A stretch of DNA of 8,570 bases, from positions 1 through 8,570 of the forward strand of contig DNHM01000037.1 of assembly GCA_003485885.1 (NCBI GenBank), written 5' to 3'. This document shows positions 1-5,367 of this stretch, in pieces. Under the pieces are notes generated by a model that saw only the letters and a list, made by a program, of their open reading frames with translations, was not told the origin of the DNA and searched no databases. Both the position numbers and the translations under genes were made by a program. The first letter of the stretch is position 1, and every line of letters begins with the position of its first letter. The DNA comes from Acidimicrobiaceae bacterium. Its GTDB lineage: Bacteria > Actinomycetota > Acidimicrobiia > Acidimicrobiales > UBA10347.

Positions 1-651
1 GTGCCGGCAGAGCTGGCTCAAGCGCTGGACATGGCTGGGCGCGAGTATGTTGCTGTTCCGACCGAATCGGCTGCGGTAACCCAAGCACCGGTCGACGGTT
101 GGGCCGGAGCAGTCGTTGCTGCCGATATCAATGCGGACGGCGCATGGTCCATGTGCCGGGCGTTGCGTAAGGCCGAAGAGCCGTTGCCGCTGGTGCTGCT
201 GATCAACGGCCGTCAACTCGACGATCTGACCGACCGTGACGACCTGTTCGACGATTTCTGCATTACGCCGTTCCATCCCCGTGAGCTTGATCGGCGAATC
301 ACCCACGCACTTTCTGCGTCTGGTTCCGGTGACAGCACCGGGCAGATAATCACGTACGAGGACCTCGTGCTGAACGTAGACACGTATCAGGCTGCCGTTG
401 GTGGAAACTCGCTCGACCTGACACACATGGAGTATGAACTCTTAAAGTTTCTCGCCTCCAGCCCTGGCCGGGTGTTCACTCGCGAAGTCCTACTCAGCCG
501 AGTATGGGGATATGACTACTTCGGTGGCGCACGCACCGTCGACGTCCATGTACGTCGGCTGCGGTCAAAACTTGGTGACCAACATGCGTCGATGATCCAG
601 ACCGTTCGGTCTGTCGGTTACAGCCTTGGCACCTCGAGCTGGAACGGCTGA
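1..651 (+). CDS. GlnR-type OmpR/PhoB-family transcriptional regulator (5' end probably outside the window)
   Basis: DNA-binding regulator with an N-terminal receiver-like domain (about residues 1-104) and a C-terminal winged helix (about 117-210). The winged helix carries PGRVFTREVLL, WGYDYFGG and RTVDVHVRRLRSKLG, followed by TVRSVGY. This version matches actinobacterial GlnR, the global nitrogen regulator, better than ordinary response regulators as I remember them. The receiver is degenerate: the usual phospho-acceptor region reads VVAADINADG, with no clean Asp at the expected distance from CRALR, and the conserved Lys before Pro-Phe is Thr (CITPF). GlnR also works without canonical phosphorylation. 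The first codon of the window is GTG, but GlnR proteins have roughly a dozen more residues (strand beta-1) before this point, so this is probably an internal Val and the gene starts to the left. No histidine kinase lies beside it in the window. A different orphan OmpR-type regulator is possible. Confidence 0.85.
   Translation: MPAELAQALDMAGREYVAVPTESAAVTQAPVDGWAGAVVAADINADGAWSMCRALRKAEEPLPLVLLINGRQLDDLTDRDDLFDDFCITPFHPRELDRRITHALSASGSGDSTGQIITYEDLVLNVDTYQAAVGGNSLDLTHMEYELLKFLASSPGRVFTREVLLSRVWGYDYFGGARTVDVHVRRLRSKLGDQHASMIQTVRSVGYSLGTSSWNG
277..311 (+). repeat. 35-bp direct repeat, copy 1 (inside the GlnR-like gene)
   Basis: This 35-bp segment, which begins CCCCGTGAGCTTGATCGG and ends CACGCACT, occurs again without mismatch at 723-757. 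Here it encodes PRELDRRITHALS at the end of the receiver-like domain (about residues 93-105). It is the resident copy, because it lies in the functional gene. Confidence 0.95.
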
Positions 652-722
652 CAAGGTGCTGCGATAGCGGCGACGAACGTTCTTCAGTAATCATCACGCG
701 CTGGACTGGTTCTCCGCCCGGG

Positions 723-757
723 CCCCGTGAGCTTGATCGGCGAATCACCCACGCACT
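723..757 (+). repeat. 35-bp direct repeat, copy 2 (downstream of the GlnR-like gene)
   Basis: Exact copy of 277-311, offset by 446 bp and in the same orientation. It lies 71 bp after the regulator's stop codon. The first mismatch is at 758, and the flanks are unrelated. The offset is not a multiple of three, yet the same peptide is read here in the frame that stays open into the hydrophobic stretch at 768-1037. Confidence 0.95.
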
Positions 758-767
758 CTCAAACGGT

Positions 768-1037
768 GTGTTGCTTGGCTGTGTCGACGCAGTGGCCGTC
801 GTGCCCGTCTTGGTCGTCTCGCACCATTTTGCGCTCGGTGAACTACGAGAAGCGTTGCTCATGGCCACCGGTGCCGTTCTACAAACCATGTTGTCACTCA
901 TGGCACAATGAACCATCGACGCACTGATCACCACCCAGGTGATCGCTATGTCTATTCTGCTTGTCGCCGTCTTCGCAAGCCATCTCGTGCGTGTCGTTCG
1001 CCCGCATGACACACGAGTCCAGGGAGCCACCATATGA
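768..1037 (+). pseudogene. Broken reading frame for a small hydrophobic (membrane) protein
   Basis: The frame that reads the 35-bp copy continues from a GTG at 768 as a hydrophobic sequence (VDAVAVVPVLVV, ALLMATGAVLQTMLSLMAQ) to a TGA at 909-911. It then goes on without another stop through MSILLVAVFASHLVRVV to a TGA at 1035-1037. Codon third positions are G/C-rich in this frame and not in the alternatives. A single TGG-to-TGA change (Trp to stop) would account for the break. The last TGA overlaps the ATG of the glycosyltransferase gene (ATGA), an arrangement typical of co-translated genes. The part from the ATG at 948 could still be made as a 29-residue single-pass peptide. I do not recognise a family. 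The rest of the gap from 652 to 767 shows only the repeat copy and an open frame without a start codon. It could instead be noncoding sequence that is open by chance. Confidence 0.35.
1021..1026 (+). promoter_or_regulatory. Shine-Dalgarno site of the glycosyltransferase gene
   Basis: AGGGAG lies 7 bases before the ATG at 1034 and fixes that start. Several other genes here lack such a site, so a clear one suggests that this gene is translated from a leadered or polycistronic message that begins upstream. Confidence 0.7.
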
Positions 1038-1873
1038 CCAGCGATCTTCCTGCGTACCGCGAGTGGGCTGAGAACCCGACCAGCGAACCGGTCGCCTACT
1101 CAGTCATCATTCCTGCGTACAACGAGGCAATACGCATCTTGCCCACGGTTGTGGCCATCGCTGTGCACATAAGCTCACTTGGCAAGTCGTGGGAACTCAT
1201 TGTGGCCGACGATGGGTCCACCGATAACACCGTCGAACTCCTCGACGGCCTCAACCTGGCCAATCTCCATGTCCTGCGAGCCAAAACAAACGGAGGCAAA
1301 GGCAGCGCTGTCCGCCGGGGTGTGCTCGCCGCTCGAGGTGAAGTGATCCTGTTCGCCGATGCTGATCAATCGACATCCATTGAACACTTCGGTGACCTGC
1401 TGGTCGAGATCGACCGCGGAAACGATGTCGCGATTGGATCGCGCTCTGTCGAAGGCGCCACGGTGGCAAACAAGTCACTCGTCCGCAAGGTTTTGAGCTC
1501 GGGTCTCAACTTGATGGTTCGATTCGGGTTTGGCGTGCCTTTCGCCGATACCCAATGCGGCTTCAAGATGTTCACACGCGATGCTGCCGAGCAGCTTTTC
1601 CGCCACCAACTGATCAACGAGTTCTCATTCGACCTCGAAATCTTGTATCTGGCCAAGAAGTTCGAACTGAAGGTTGCCGAGGTCCCCGTCGAATGGATCG
1701 ACGCTCCAGGCTCTACTGTCGACCCGACCAAGGTGGCGATTGGATTCGTCCGAGACATGGCGCAAATCAAATGGTTTGATGTGCGAGGGCGTTATTCCAC
1801 CATCAATCATCCGCCGTCCGAAGACGAGTCGATTGCTGACCCGGCACCAGAAACACCACAGGCATGGCCGTAA
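1034..1873 (+). CDS. Family 2 glycosyltransferase, dolichyl/polyprenyl-phosphate glucosyltransferase (ALG5/DPG synthase) type
   Basis: 279 aa. It probably transfers a sugar from a nucleotide-sugar to a polyprenyl phosphate at the inner face of the membrane, supplying a lipid-linked donor for envelope glycans. GT-A fold motifs appear in order: YSVIIPAYNE (22-31), VADDGSTDNT (57-66), NGGKGSAVRRG (86-96), the metal-binding DXD in FADADQST (Asp109, Asp111), DTQCGFKMF (172-180) and FSFDLEILYLA (198-208). These are the signature of the DPM1/ALG5-like branch, and ADxST fits ALG5 better than DPM1. There is no hydrophobic N-terminal anchor and no C-terminal membrane domain, so it should be soluble or peripheral. 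The last 20 or so residues form an acidic, Pro-rich tail. The start is supported by AGGGAG 7 bases upstream and overlaps the stop of the hydrophobic frame before it. Sugar and acceptor cannot be read from sequence. Confidence 0.85.
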   Translation: MTSDLPAYREWAENPTSEPVAYSVIIPAYNEAIRILPTVVAIAVHISSLGKSWELIVADDGSTDNTVELLDGLNLANLHVLRAKTNGGKGSAVRRGVLAARGEVILFADADQSTSIEHFGDLLVEIDRGNDVAIGSRSVEGATVANKSLVRKVLSSGLNLMVRFGFGVPFADTQCGFKMFTRDAAEQLFRHQLINEFSFDLEILYLAKKFELKVAEVPVEWIDAPGSTVDPTKVAIGFVRDMAQIKWFDVRGRYSTINHPPSEDESIADPAPETPQAWP

Positions 1874-2008
1874 TGGGCATCACCACGACCTCCGCCCACA
1901 ACACGCTTGATCCCTAGATCCCCCTATCCCCGCCACGAACCGACGAGCTCGACTGGACAAGTGCGCCGGATGCCCTGAATGAGCCGGAGCACCGTGTGCC
2001 CGACGGCT

Positions 2009-2647
2009 CTATTCGTCGAGATTGCCTCCGCCAGGAGCCCACAATGTGGCCTTGGTATCGGCTTCGTAACGTTCGGCGAGCACCTCGACTGGGGCATCGA
2101 TCGCGGCATGATCACGAAGCATCTCGACACCTGACGGCAGTGCCTCGGCTTCGAGCCAGCTTTCTGGTTCCCACAGGCTGGCCCGACGAAATGCTTTGGC
2201 GCAATGCATGTAAGCCTCGTCGACAGTCACCGCAACAACGACCTTGGCGGGTTTGTCGCCAAGCGAGAAAGACTCACACAAGTCGCTATCGGTCAACAAC
2301 GCAGCAGTGCCATTGATCCGCAGCGTTTCGTTCAAGCCTGGAATCATGAAAAGCATGGCCACGCTCGGATTCGCCACCAGATTCTCGAATGAGTCCAACC
2401 GGTTGTTGCCCGACGAGTCCGCCCACGCCACTCGGCCGCCATCGATCTCTCGGGCGAAGCCTGGTTCGCCACCCTTGGGAGAACCGTCGACCGTGCCGTT
2501 GGCGTCGGCCGTCGAGAGCACCATGAACGGTGACTTCGCCAGAAAGTCGCGACAGTGATGATCCAGCTCGTGGATGACCTTGTCGACGGCACCACCACGG
2601 GCCTCTCGGTAGATCATGCGAAGGTCGTCTCGAGAAGTCAGCACCAT
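2009..2647 (-). CDS. PPOX-class FMN-dependent flavoprotein (DR_2398/MSMEG_1061-like)
   Basis: 212 aa. Member of the pyridoxamine 5'-phosphate oxidase-like split-barrel family, probably a dimeric flavoprotein oxidoreductase that binds FMN or a related cofactor; its substrate is unknown. Visible motifs: FMVLSTADANG (41-51), GSPKGG (55-60), GNNRLDS (80-86), which sits where the cofactor phosphate is held, IPGLNETLRINGTA (102-115), and DEAYMHCAKAFRRA followed by LW (143-159), characteristic of this subfamily. Length and the start MVLTSRDDLR fit the family. The open frame continues upstream for over 100 codons, but that extension is Arg/Pro/Cys-rich and runs through the divergent DUF1801 gene, so it was rejected. 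TACGAT lies 6 bases before the ATG with no Shine-Dalgarno, suggesting a leaderless message. The 135-bp gap after its end (1874-2008), facing the convergent glycosyltransferase gene, shows no convincing terminator. Confidence 0.85.
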   Translation of the reverse strand: MVLTSRDDLRMIYREARGGAVDKVIHELDHHCRDFLAKSPFMVLSTADANGTVDGSPKGGEPGFAREIDGGRVAWADSSGNNRLDSFENLVANPSVAMLFMIPGLNETLRINGTAALLTDSDLCESFSLGDKPAKVVVAVTVDEAYMHCAKAFRRASLWEPESWLEAEALPSGVEMLRDHAAIDAPVEVLAERYEADTKATLWAPGGGNLDE

Positions 2648-2653
2648 GACGCC

Positions 2654-2659
2654 ATCGTA
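2654..2659 (-). promoter_or_regulatory. Candidate -10 element (TACGAT) of the flavoprotein gene
   Basis: On the minus strand TACGAT is followed by six bases (GGCGTC) and then the ATG. This spacing places the transcription start at or near the start codon, as in leaderless actinobacterial mRNAs. No clear -35 hexamer is seen. Confidence 0.4.
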
Positions 2660-2748
2660 GGATCCCGAATCTCCAAGCGCCAGACCGCATAGACACGGCG
2701 GGCCCGGACGGCTGGAAATCAAGCGCTCGCTGGGGTAGACAAGACTGC

Positions 2749-3198
2749 ATGGCGAGCAGGGCAGAAACGGCGGAAACGGTCGAAGATTATCTGAGTGGAC
2801 TTCCCGACGATCGCCGGGTCGCAATCGCCGAAGTGCGCGACACCATCGTGGCCAACCTTCCCGACGGAATTGTCGAAACAATGGCGTGGGGCATGGTCGC
2901 GTACCAGGTCCCGCTCGAGGTCTTTCCCGACACCTACAACAAGAAGCCACTTCTCTATGCCGCGTTGGCATCGCAGAAGAACTACATGGCCGTGTATCTG
3001 CATTCGATCTATATGAACGAAGGCCAGGCCGAATGGTTTAAGGATGCGTATATCGAGACCGGCAAGAGGCTCGATATGGGCAAGTCGTGTGTCCGCTTCA
3101 AGACGATCGACCAGCTGCCCGTGGACCTCATCGGCCAAGCGATAGCCAAGGTCACCCTCGACGAATTCCTCGGCTACTACCGCGCCGTCAAGGGCTAA
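2749..3198 (+). CDS. DUF1801 (YdhG-like) domain protein
   Basis: 149 aa, one DUF1801 domain over almost the whole length, a small alpha/beta fold of the YdhG/YjbR/CyaY-like group with no settled biochemical role. Typical features: an N-terminal helix starting VEDYLSGLPDDRR (11-23), AWGMVAYQVPLE (46-57), KKPLLYAALASQKNYMAVYL (65-84) and GKSCVRFK (111-118), where the family usually has G-K-x-C-x-R-F. It ends with the helical ALAKVT/FLGYY-type tail (about 131-144). No signal peptide or membrane segment, so cytoplasmic. It is divergent from the flavoprotein gene across about 100 bp and convergent with the amidotransferase-like gene, so it is probably monocistronic. TAGACA lies 7 bases before the ATG and no good Shine-Dalgarno is present, so it may also be leaderless. 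Confidence 0.85.
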   Translation: MASRAETAETVEDYLSGLPDDRRVAIAEVRDTIVANLPDGIVETMAWGMVAYQVPLEVFPDTYNKKPLLYAALASQKNYMAVYLHSIYMNEGQAEWFKDAYIETGKRLDMGKSCVRFKTIDQLPVDLIGQAIAKVTLDEFLGYYRAVKG

Positions 3199-3212
3199 CT
3201 CATCACCACAAA

Positions 3213-3248
3213 CGAAAAGTTATGTTCCCCTGGGGACGTAACTTTTCG
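3213..3248. terminator. Palindromic bidirectional terminator between convergent genes
   Basis: A 36-bp inverted repeat. The arms begin CGAAAAGTTA and end TAACTTTTCG (10 perfect pairs), continue with a G-U wobble and a one-base bulge, and close with CCCC/GGGG around a minimal loop. It lies 14 bp after the stop of DUF1801 and 7 bp from the stop of the convergent hydrolase gene. The A-rich and T-rich outer arms provide a short U stretch on either strand. Confidence 0.8.
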
Positions 3249-3255
3249 AGTCGCA

Positions 3256-3957
3256 TCATTTTGCGCGGTCGACCAGCCACCGGAAGAGTGGATCGGTTGC
3301 AGCGGTTGCCAACATCTCCGGGTGCCACTGCACCGCAACAAGAGGCAGGTCGATGTGCTCGACACCCTCGATGCCGCCGTCGTCGGTCGTGGCAGTAACT
3401 CGCAAGCCATGCCCGACCTGGTCGATGCTCTGATGGTGAAGCGAGTTGACCGACTTGTTTGGGCCGTAGAGCTCCGCCAAAACAGAGTTCGCCTCGATCG
3501 CAACAACATGCTGTTCGACCGAACCAGGCTCGTCGACGAAGGCGTGTTCGGGCACGTGTTGATGCAGCGTTCCACCGGCATGCACATTGACGAGCTGGAG
3601 ACCTCGGCAGATACCAAGCATGGGCAACGCTCGTTCGAAAGCACAATCGAGAAGGGCTAGCTCATAGGCATCACGGGTCGGTTCTGGCACGTGAGTATCC
3701 GGACCAAGCTCGGCGCCGTAACGATCAGGAGCGATGTCGTCGCCGCCGGTCATGAGCAAGCCATCGAGCTTCTCCACCACATCGACCGGGCCAAGATCGA
3801 GCGGCAAGAACACCGGGATTCCGCCTGCAGCGATCACCGCTTGGGAGTAGTCGGCGTAGAAGATATCGATAGGTGAGTCACCAAGCACATCGAGATTGCG
3901 GGCGATATCGCGGCCGTACACCCGGCCACCAGTGAGTCCAATCAGAGGGCGTGGCAT
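3256..3957 (-). CDS. Peptidase C26 / gamma-glutamyl-gamma-aminobutyrate hydrolase-like class-I amidotransferase
   Basis: 233 aa. Cytoplasmic hydrolase of the PuuD-like family, which cleaves gamma-glutamyl amide bonds. The fold motifs are in order: PLIGLTGGR (4-12), YSQAVIAAGGIPVFLP (37-52), DGLLMTGGDDIAPDRY (65-80), the nucleophile elbow LGICRG with Cys117, NSLHHQS (171-177), and VQWHPE with His212 and Glu214 completing the triad. Length is normal for the family. No polyamine or GABA genes are nearby, so the substrate is open; a role in recycling gamma-glutamyl compounds is only a guess. The start at 3957 places the conserved PLIGLTG at the N-terminus. TAGAGT lies 7 bases before the ATG and there is no Shine-Dalgarno, again a leaderless arrangement. 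The gene stands alone, ending at the palindromic terminator. Confidence 0.9.
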   Translation of the reverse strand: MPRPLIGLTGGRVYGRDIARNLDVLGDSPIDIFYADYSQAVIAAGGIPVFLPLDLGPVDVVEKLDGLLMTGGDDIAPDRYGAELGPDTHVPEPTRDAYELALLDCAFERALPMLGICRGLQLVNVHAGGTLHQHVPEHAFVDEPGSVEQHVVAIEANSVLAELYGPNKSVNSLHHQSIDQVGHGLRVTATTDDGGIEGVEHIDLPLVAVQWHPEMLATAATDPLFRWLVDRAK

Positions 3958-3960
3958 GCC

Positions 3961-4233
3961 GGCAACTCTACGGTTTGTGTTCCACCCTGCCTCTTGTCCG
4001 AAGCCCCACGACCCGGAGGTGCAACATCATCCGCGGCAGGCGAGACACCCGGACCGACAACCGACATCCTGCCTCCGATCGAGACACCGGCGCCGCTGCC
4101 GCCCGGCACAACTCGTACCGGCGCGGGCTGGCCGATCGATCGGGTAGTCGAGCAGGATCCAGGGGTCGGGCTCACCGCGTTGTTCGCTCCTGAACATGGC
4201 CTGTTCGGGCCGCACCTCTCTGACACAGGGTGA
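3961..4233 (+). pseudogene. Remnant of a DUF1343 / NamZ-type (exo-beta-N-acetylmuramidase) lipoprotein gene
   Basis: One frame reads a Pro/Thr/Ser/Ala-rich linker (SEAPRPGG, PPIETPAPLPPGTT) of the kind that follows the lipid-anchored Cys in actinobacterial lipoproteins. It then reads IDRVVEQDPGVGLTALFAPEHGLFG, of which the ALFAPEHG part (4177-4200) matches the N-terminal signature of DUF1343/NamZ proteins, periplasmic enzymes that remove MurNAc from the non-reducing ends of peptidoglycan fragments. The frame stops at 4231-4233, about 30 residues into a domain that is normally several hundred residues long. The usual GLxTNPTG strand before the signature is missing, no intact signal peptide with a lipobox is in frame, and no later NamZ motif is visible in any frame up to 4329. 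It therefore appears to have lost its start, an internal piece and most of its 3' end. The remaining 4234-4329 holds nothing recognisable. Confidence 0.55.
3965..3970 (-). promoter_or_regulatory. Candidate -10 element (TAGAGT) of the C26 hydrolase gene
   Basis: On the minus strand TAGAGT precedes the ATG by seven bases (TGCCGGC), the spacing expected for a leaderless transcript. It lies within the first bases of the NamZ-like remnant on the other strand. Confidence 0.4.
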
Positions 4234-4329
4234 CCCGGCGGCAGCAATTTTGGAGTCTTTCGTCGCCGATCACTTTGCTTCGAAAACATCTCGGCAGATG
4301 TACTGCTCGACCCCACTGGCTAGTGGCAA

Positions 4330-4986
4330 CTACATCGCGGTCAGTTGCCGGAAGATCCCCGTCTGCGATTGGTCAGCTACAGGGAGCGAAGCCGGGATTT
4401 GATCGGCAAGAGCAAGCGCCAAGATCAGTGATCCGTTGTCGCCGTGACCGGCCTCGAACTTCGTGTAGTTATCAAGCACGTCGCGACGCAGTCGGATTCG
4501 GACCACTGTTGGATCCTCGAGTGACGAACACTTCGATGGGTCAGAACTGACGAGATACTCCCGACAGGCCATCGGACGTGCGTCTCGCACGCTGCACACA
4601 CCATCTTCGAGTAACGGACACATCACCCGGTTGGCGAAATAACTCTGGGCCACATCTTCGCGTTGGGTGCTCGCTACATCACTCAGGCTCGTGCGGGTGA
4701 ACCCCAACGAACGCAACTCTGCCGCGGCACCTTCGATTCGGCGTTCGACCGCGTTGCGCGTCGGTTCTTCCATTTCGGCGATGGCATCGCGGATCGAACG
4801 TAACTCGGCCGGGCCAACCGGCACGGCTTGATGACAACACACGGTGCACCTGGCCCGACAGGCCACAGTGTTTCCCGCTGCACTTGTCATCAAGTCTTGC
4901 TGGTCAGCATCGATCAGATCCTGAGCAAGCGACAAGACATCGTCGATGCTGGTAACCGTTTTCGTGGGGGTTCTCGTAAGCGGCAC
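4330..4986 (-). CDS. YkgJ-family cysteine-cluster protein (putative Zn/Fe-binding)
   Basis: 218 aa. Eight cysteines lie in the YkgJ pattern: Cys43, 47, 50 and 51 (VACRARCTVCCHQ), then Cys123 (MCPLL), Cys131 (GVCSVRDARP), Cys141 (MACREY) and Cys153. In this family the cysteines are thought to hold a zinc or iron-sulfur centre; no enzyme activity is established. A helical segment (about 60-95) separates the two clusters, and the C-terminal third has no cysteine. No signal peptide. The GTG start at 4986 lies 15 bases after the stop of the upstream gene, so the two are almost certainly co-transcribed and may be translationally coupled. The start is not firmly fixed: there is no good Shine-Dalgarno, and the first 12 or so residues may not be translated. 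Confidence 0.8.
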   Translation of the reverse strand: MPLTRTPTKTVTSIDDVLSLAQDLIDADQQDLMTSAAGNTVACRARCTVCCHQAVPVGPAELRSIRDAIAEMEEPTRNAVERRIEGAAAELRSLGFTRTSLSDVASTQREDVAQSYFANRVMCPLLEDGVCSVRDARPMACREYLVSSDPSKCSSLEDPTVVRIRLRRDVLDNYTKFEAGHGDNGSLILALALADQIPASLPVADQSQTGIFRQLTAM

Positions 4987-5001
4987 AGCGATGTCGTCGG
5001 C

Positions 5002-5304
5002 CTAAACGCCCTTCTCTACCTTCCAGCTGTACTCCCCATTGCCCTTCTTCTTCCCCTTGGAATCATTCTCGGTGTAGCTGAAGTCGACCTTGCCGACATA
5101 GAACATCGAGAAACCAGGCTGAAAGTTCACATCGGCGAAACCCGCAACGTCATCGCCGCTGTCAACCTCCTCCAGCGCATTGGCAAGCTCCTGGAGCGCC
5201 GCTGCGACCCGAGGGCTGGCGTGATAGTCATCGCCAGCTTCAACACTGATGCGAAGTTCGTCTTTTGCAATGGGCGCATCGTTTGTCATGTTCACGGGAC
5301 GCAT
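5002..5304 (-). CDS. Unrecognised 100-aa acidic protein, first gene of the YkgJ unit
   Basis: I do not recognise a family. The product is cytoplasmic by appearance, with no signal or membrane segment. It has a Lys/Glu start (KDELRISVEAGDD), a helix of about residues 31-47 (PRVAAALQELANALEEV), a run of aromatic and beta-prone residues (FQPGFSMFYVGKVDFSYTE), a Lys/Gly turn (about 83-90) and a final strand EYSWKVEKGV. A helix followed by a sheet, with no cysteine, suggests a small alpha+beta domain. Codon use fits a real gene, and the tight spacing to the YkgJ-type gene points to a shared function. Translation could begin at the ATG at 5304 or at the second ATG five codons later (MTNDAP); neither has a Shine-Dalgarno. 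It is divergent from the acyl-CoA dehydrogenase gene across 63 bp. Confidence 0.7.
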   Translation of the reverse strand: MRPVNMTNDAPIAKDELRISVEAGDDYHASPRVAAALQELANALEEVDSGDDVAGFADVNFQPGFSMFYVGKVDFSYTENDSKGKKKGNGEYSWKVEKGV

Positions 5305-5367
5305 GACAGAGCGATTCGTTACAAGCGAAGTGTGTCTTCTTCAACGACGCCAACTACAACAGGGTGT
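5305..5367. promoter_or_regulatory. Divergent promoter region, YkgJ unit and acyl-CoA dehydrogenase
   Basis: These 63 bp must hold both outward promoters. On the minus strand TAACGA lies 11 bases from the ATG at 5304, and on the plus strand TACAAC lies 7 bases before the ATG at 5368; neither is a strong match to a -10 consensus. No operator-like palindrome stands out. Confidence 0.4.

Noticed and set aside
727..927. 66-aa plus-strand frame through the 35-bp repeat copy
   Set aside because: Rich in Cys, Trp, Ser and Pro with poor third-position bias; the neighbouring frame (starting 768) has the coding-like statistics.
494..1033. Long minus-strand open frame overlapping the end of the GlnR-like gene
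   Set aside because: It is antisense to the clear winged-helix coding sequence and has a Ser/Arg/Thr-rich composition typical of a shadow frame; no domain is visible.
1992..2008. Possible hairpin before the end of the PPOX gene
   Set aside because: Only short 4-bp pairings with mismatch and a large loop in 1960-2000; no T-run.
2648..2971. N-terminal extension of the PPOX flavoprotein
   Set aside because: The extra 108 codons are Arg/Pro/Cys-rich and antisense to DUF1801; the family starts at the Met at 2647.
4313..4326. Small hairpin CCACT GGCT AGTGG just after the YkgJ stop codon
   Set aside because: Only five pairs and no T-run in the minus direction; too weak to call a terminator.
4196..4402. 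68-aa frame including GDPAAAILESFVADHF
   Set aside because: A short protein-like patch, but it overlaps the convergent end of the YkgJ gene, no NamZ or other motif is recognised, and it is probably chance.
4828..5367. N-terminal extension of the acyl-CoA dehydrogenase by 180 codons
   Set aside because: The extension is antisense to the YkgJ and 100-aa genes and has no family match; the family starts near MNRDHEDLD.
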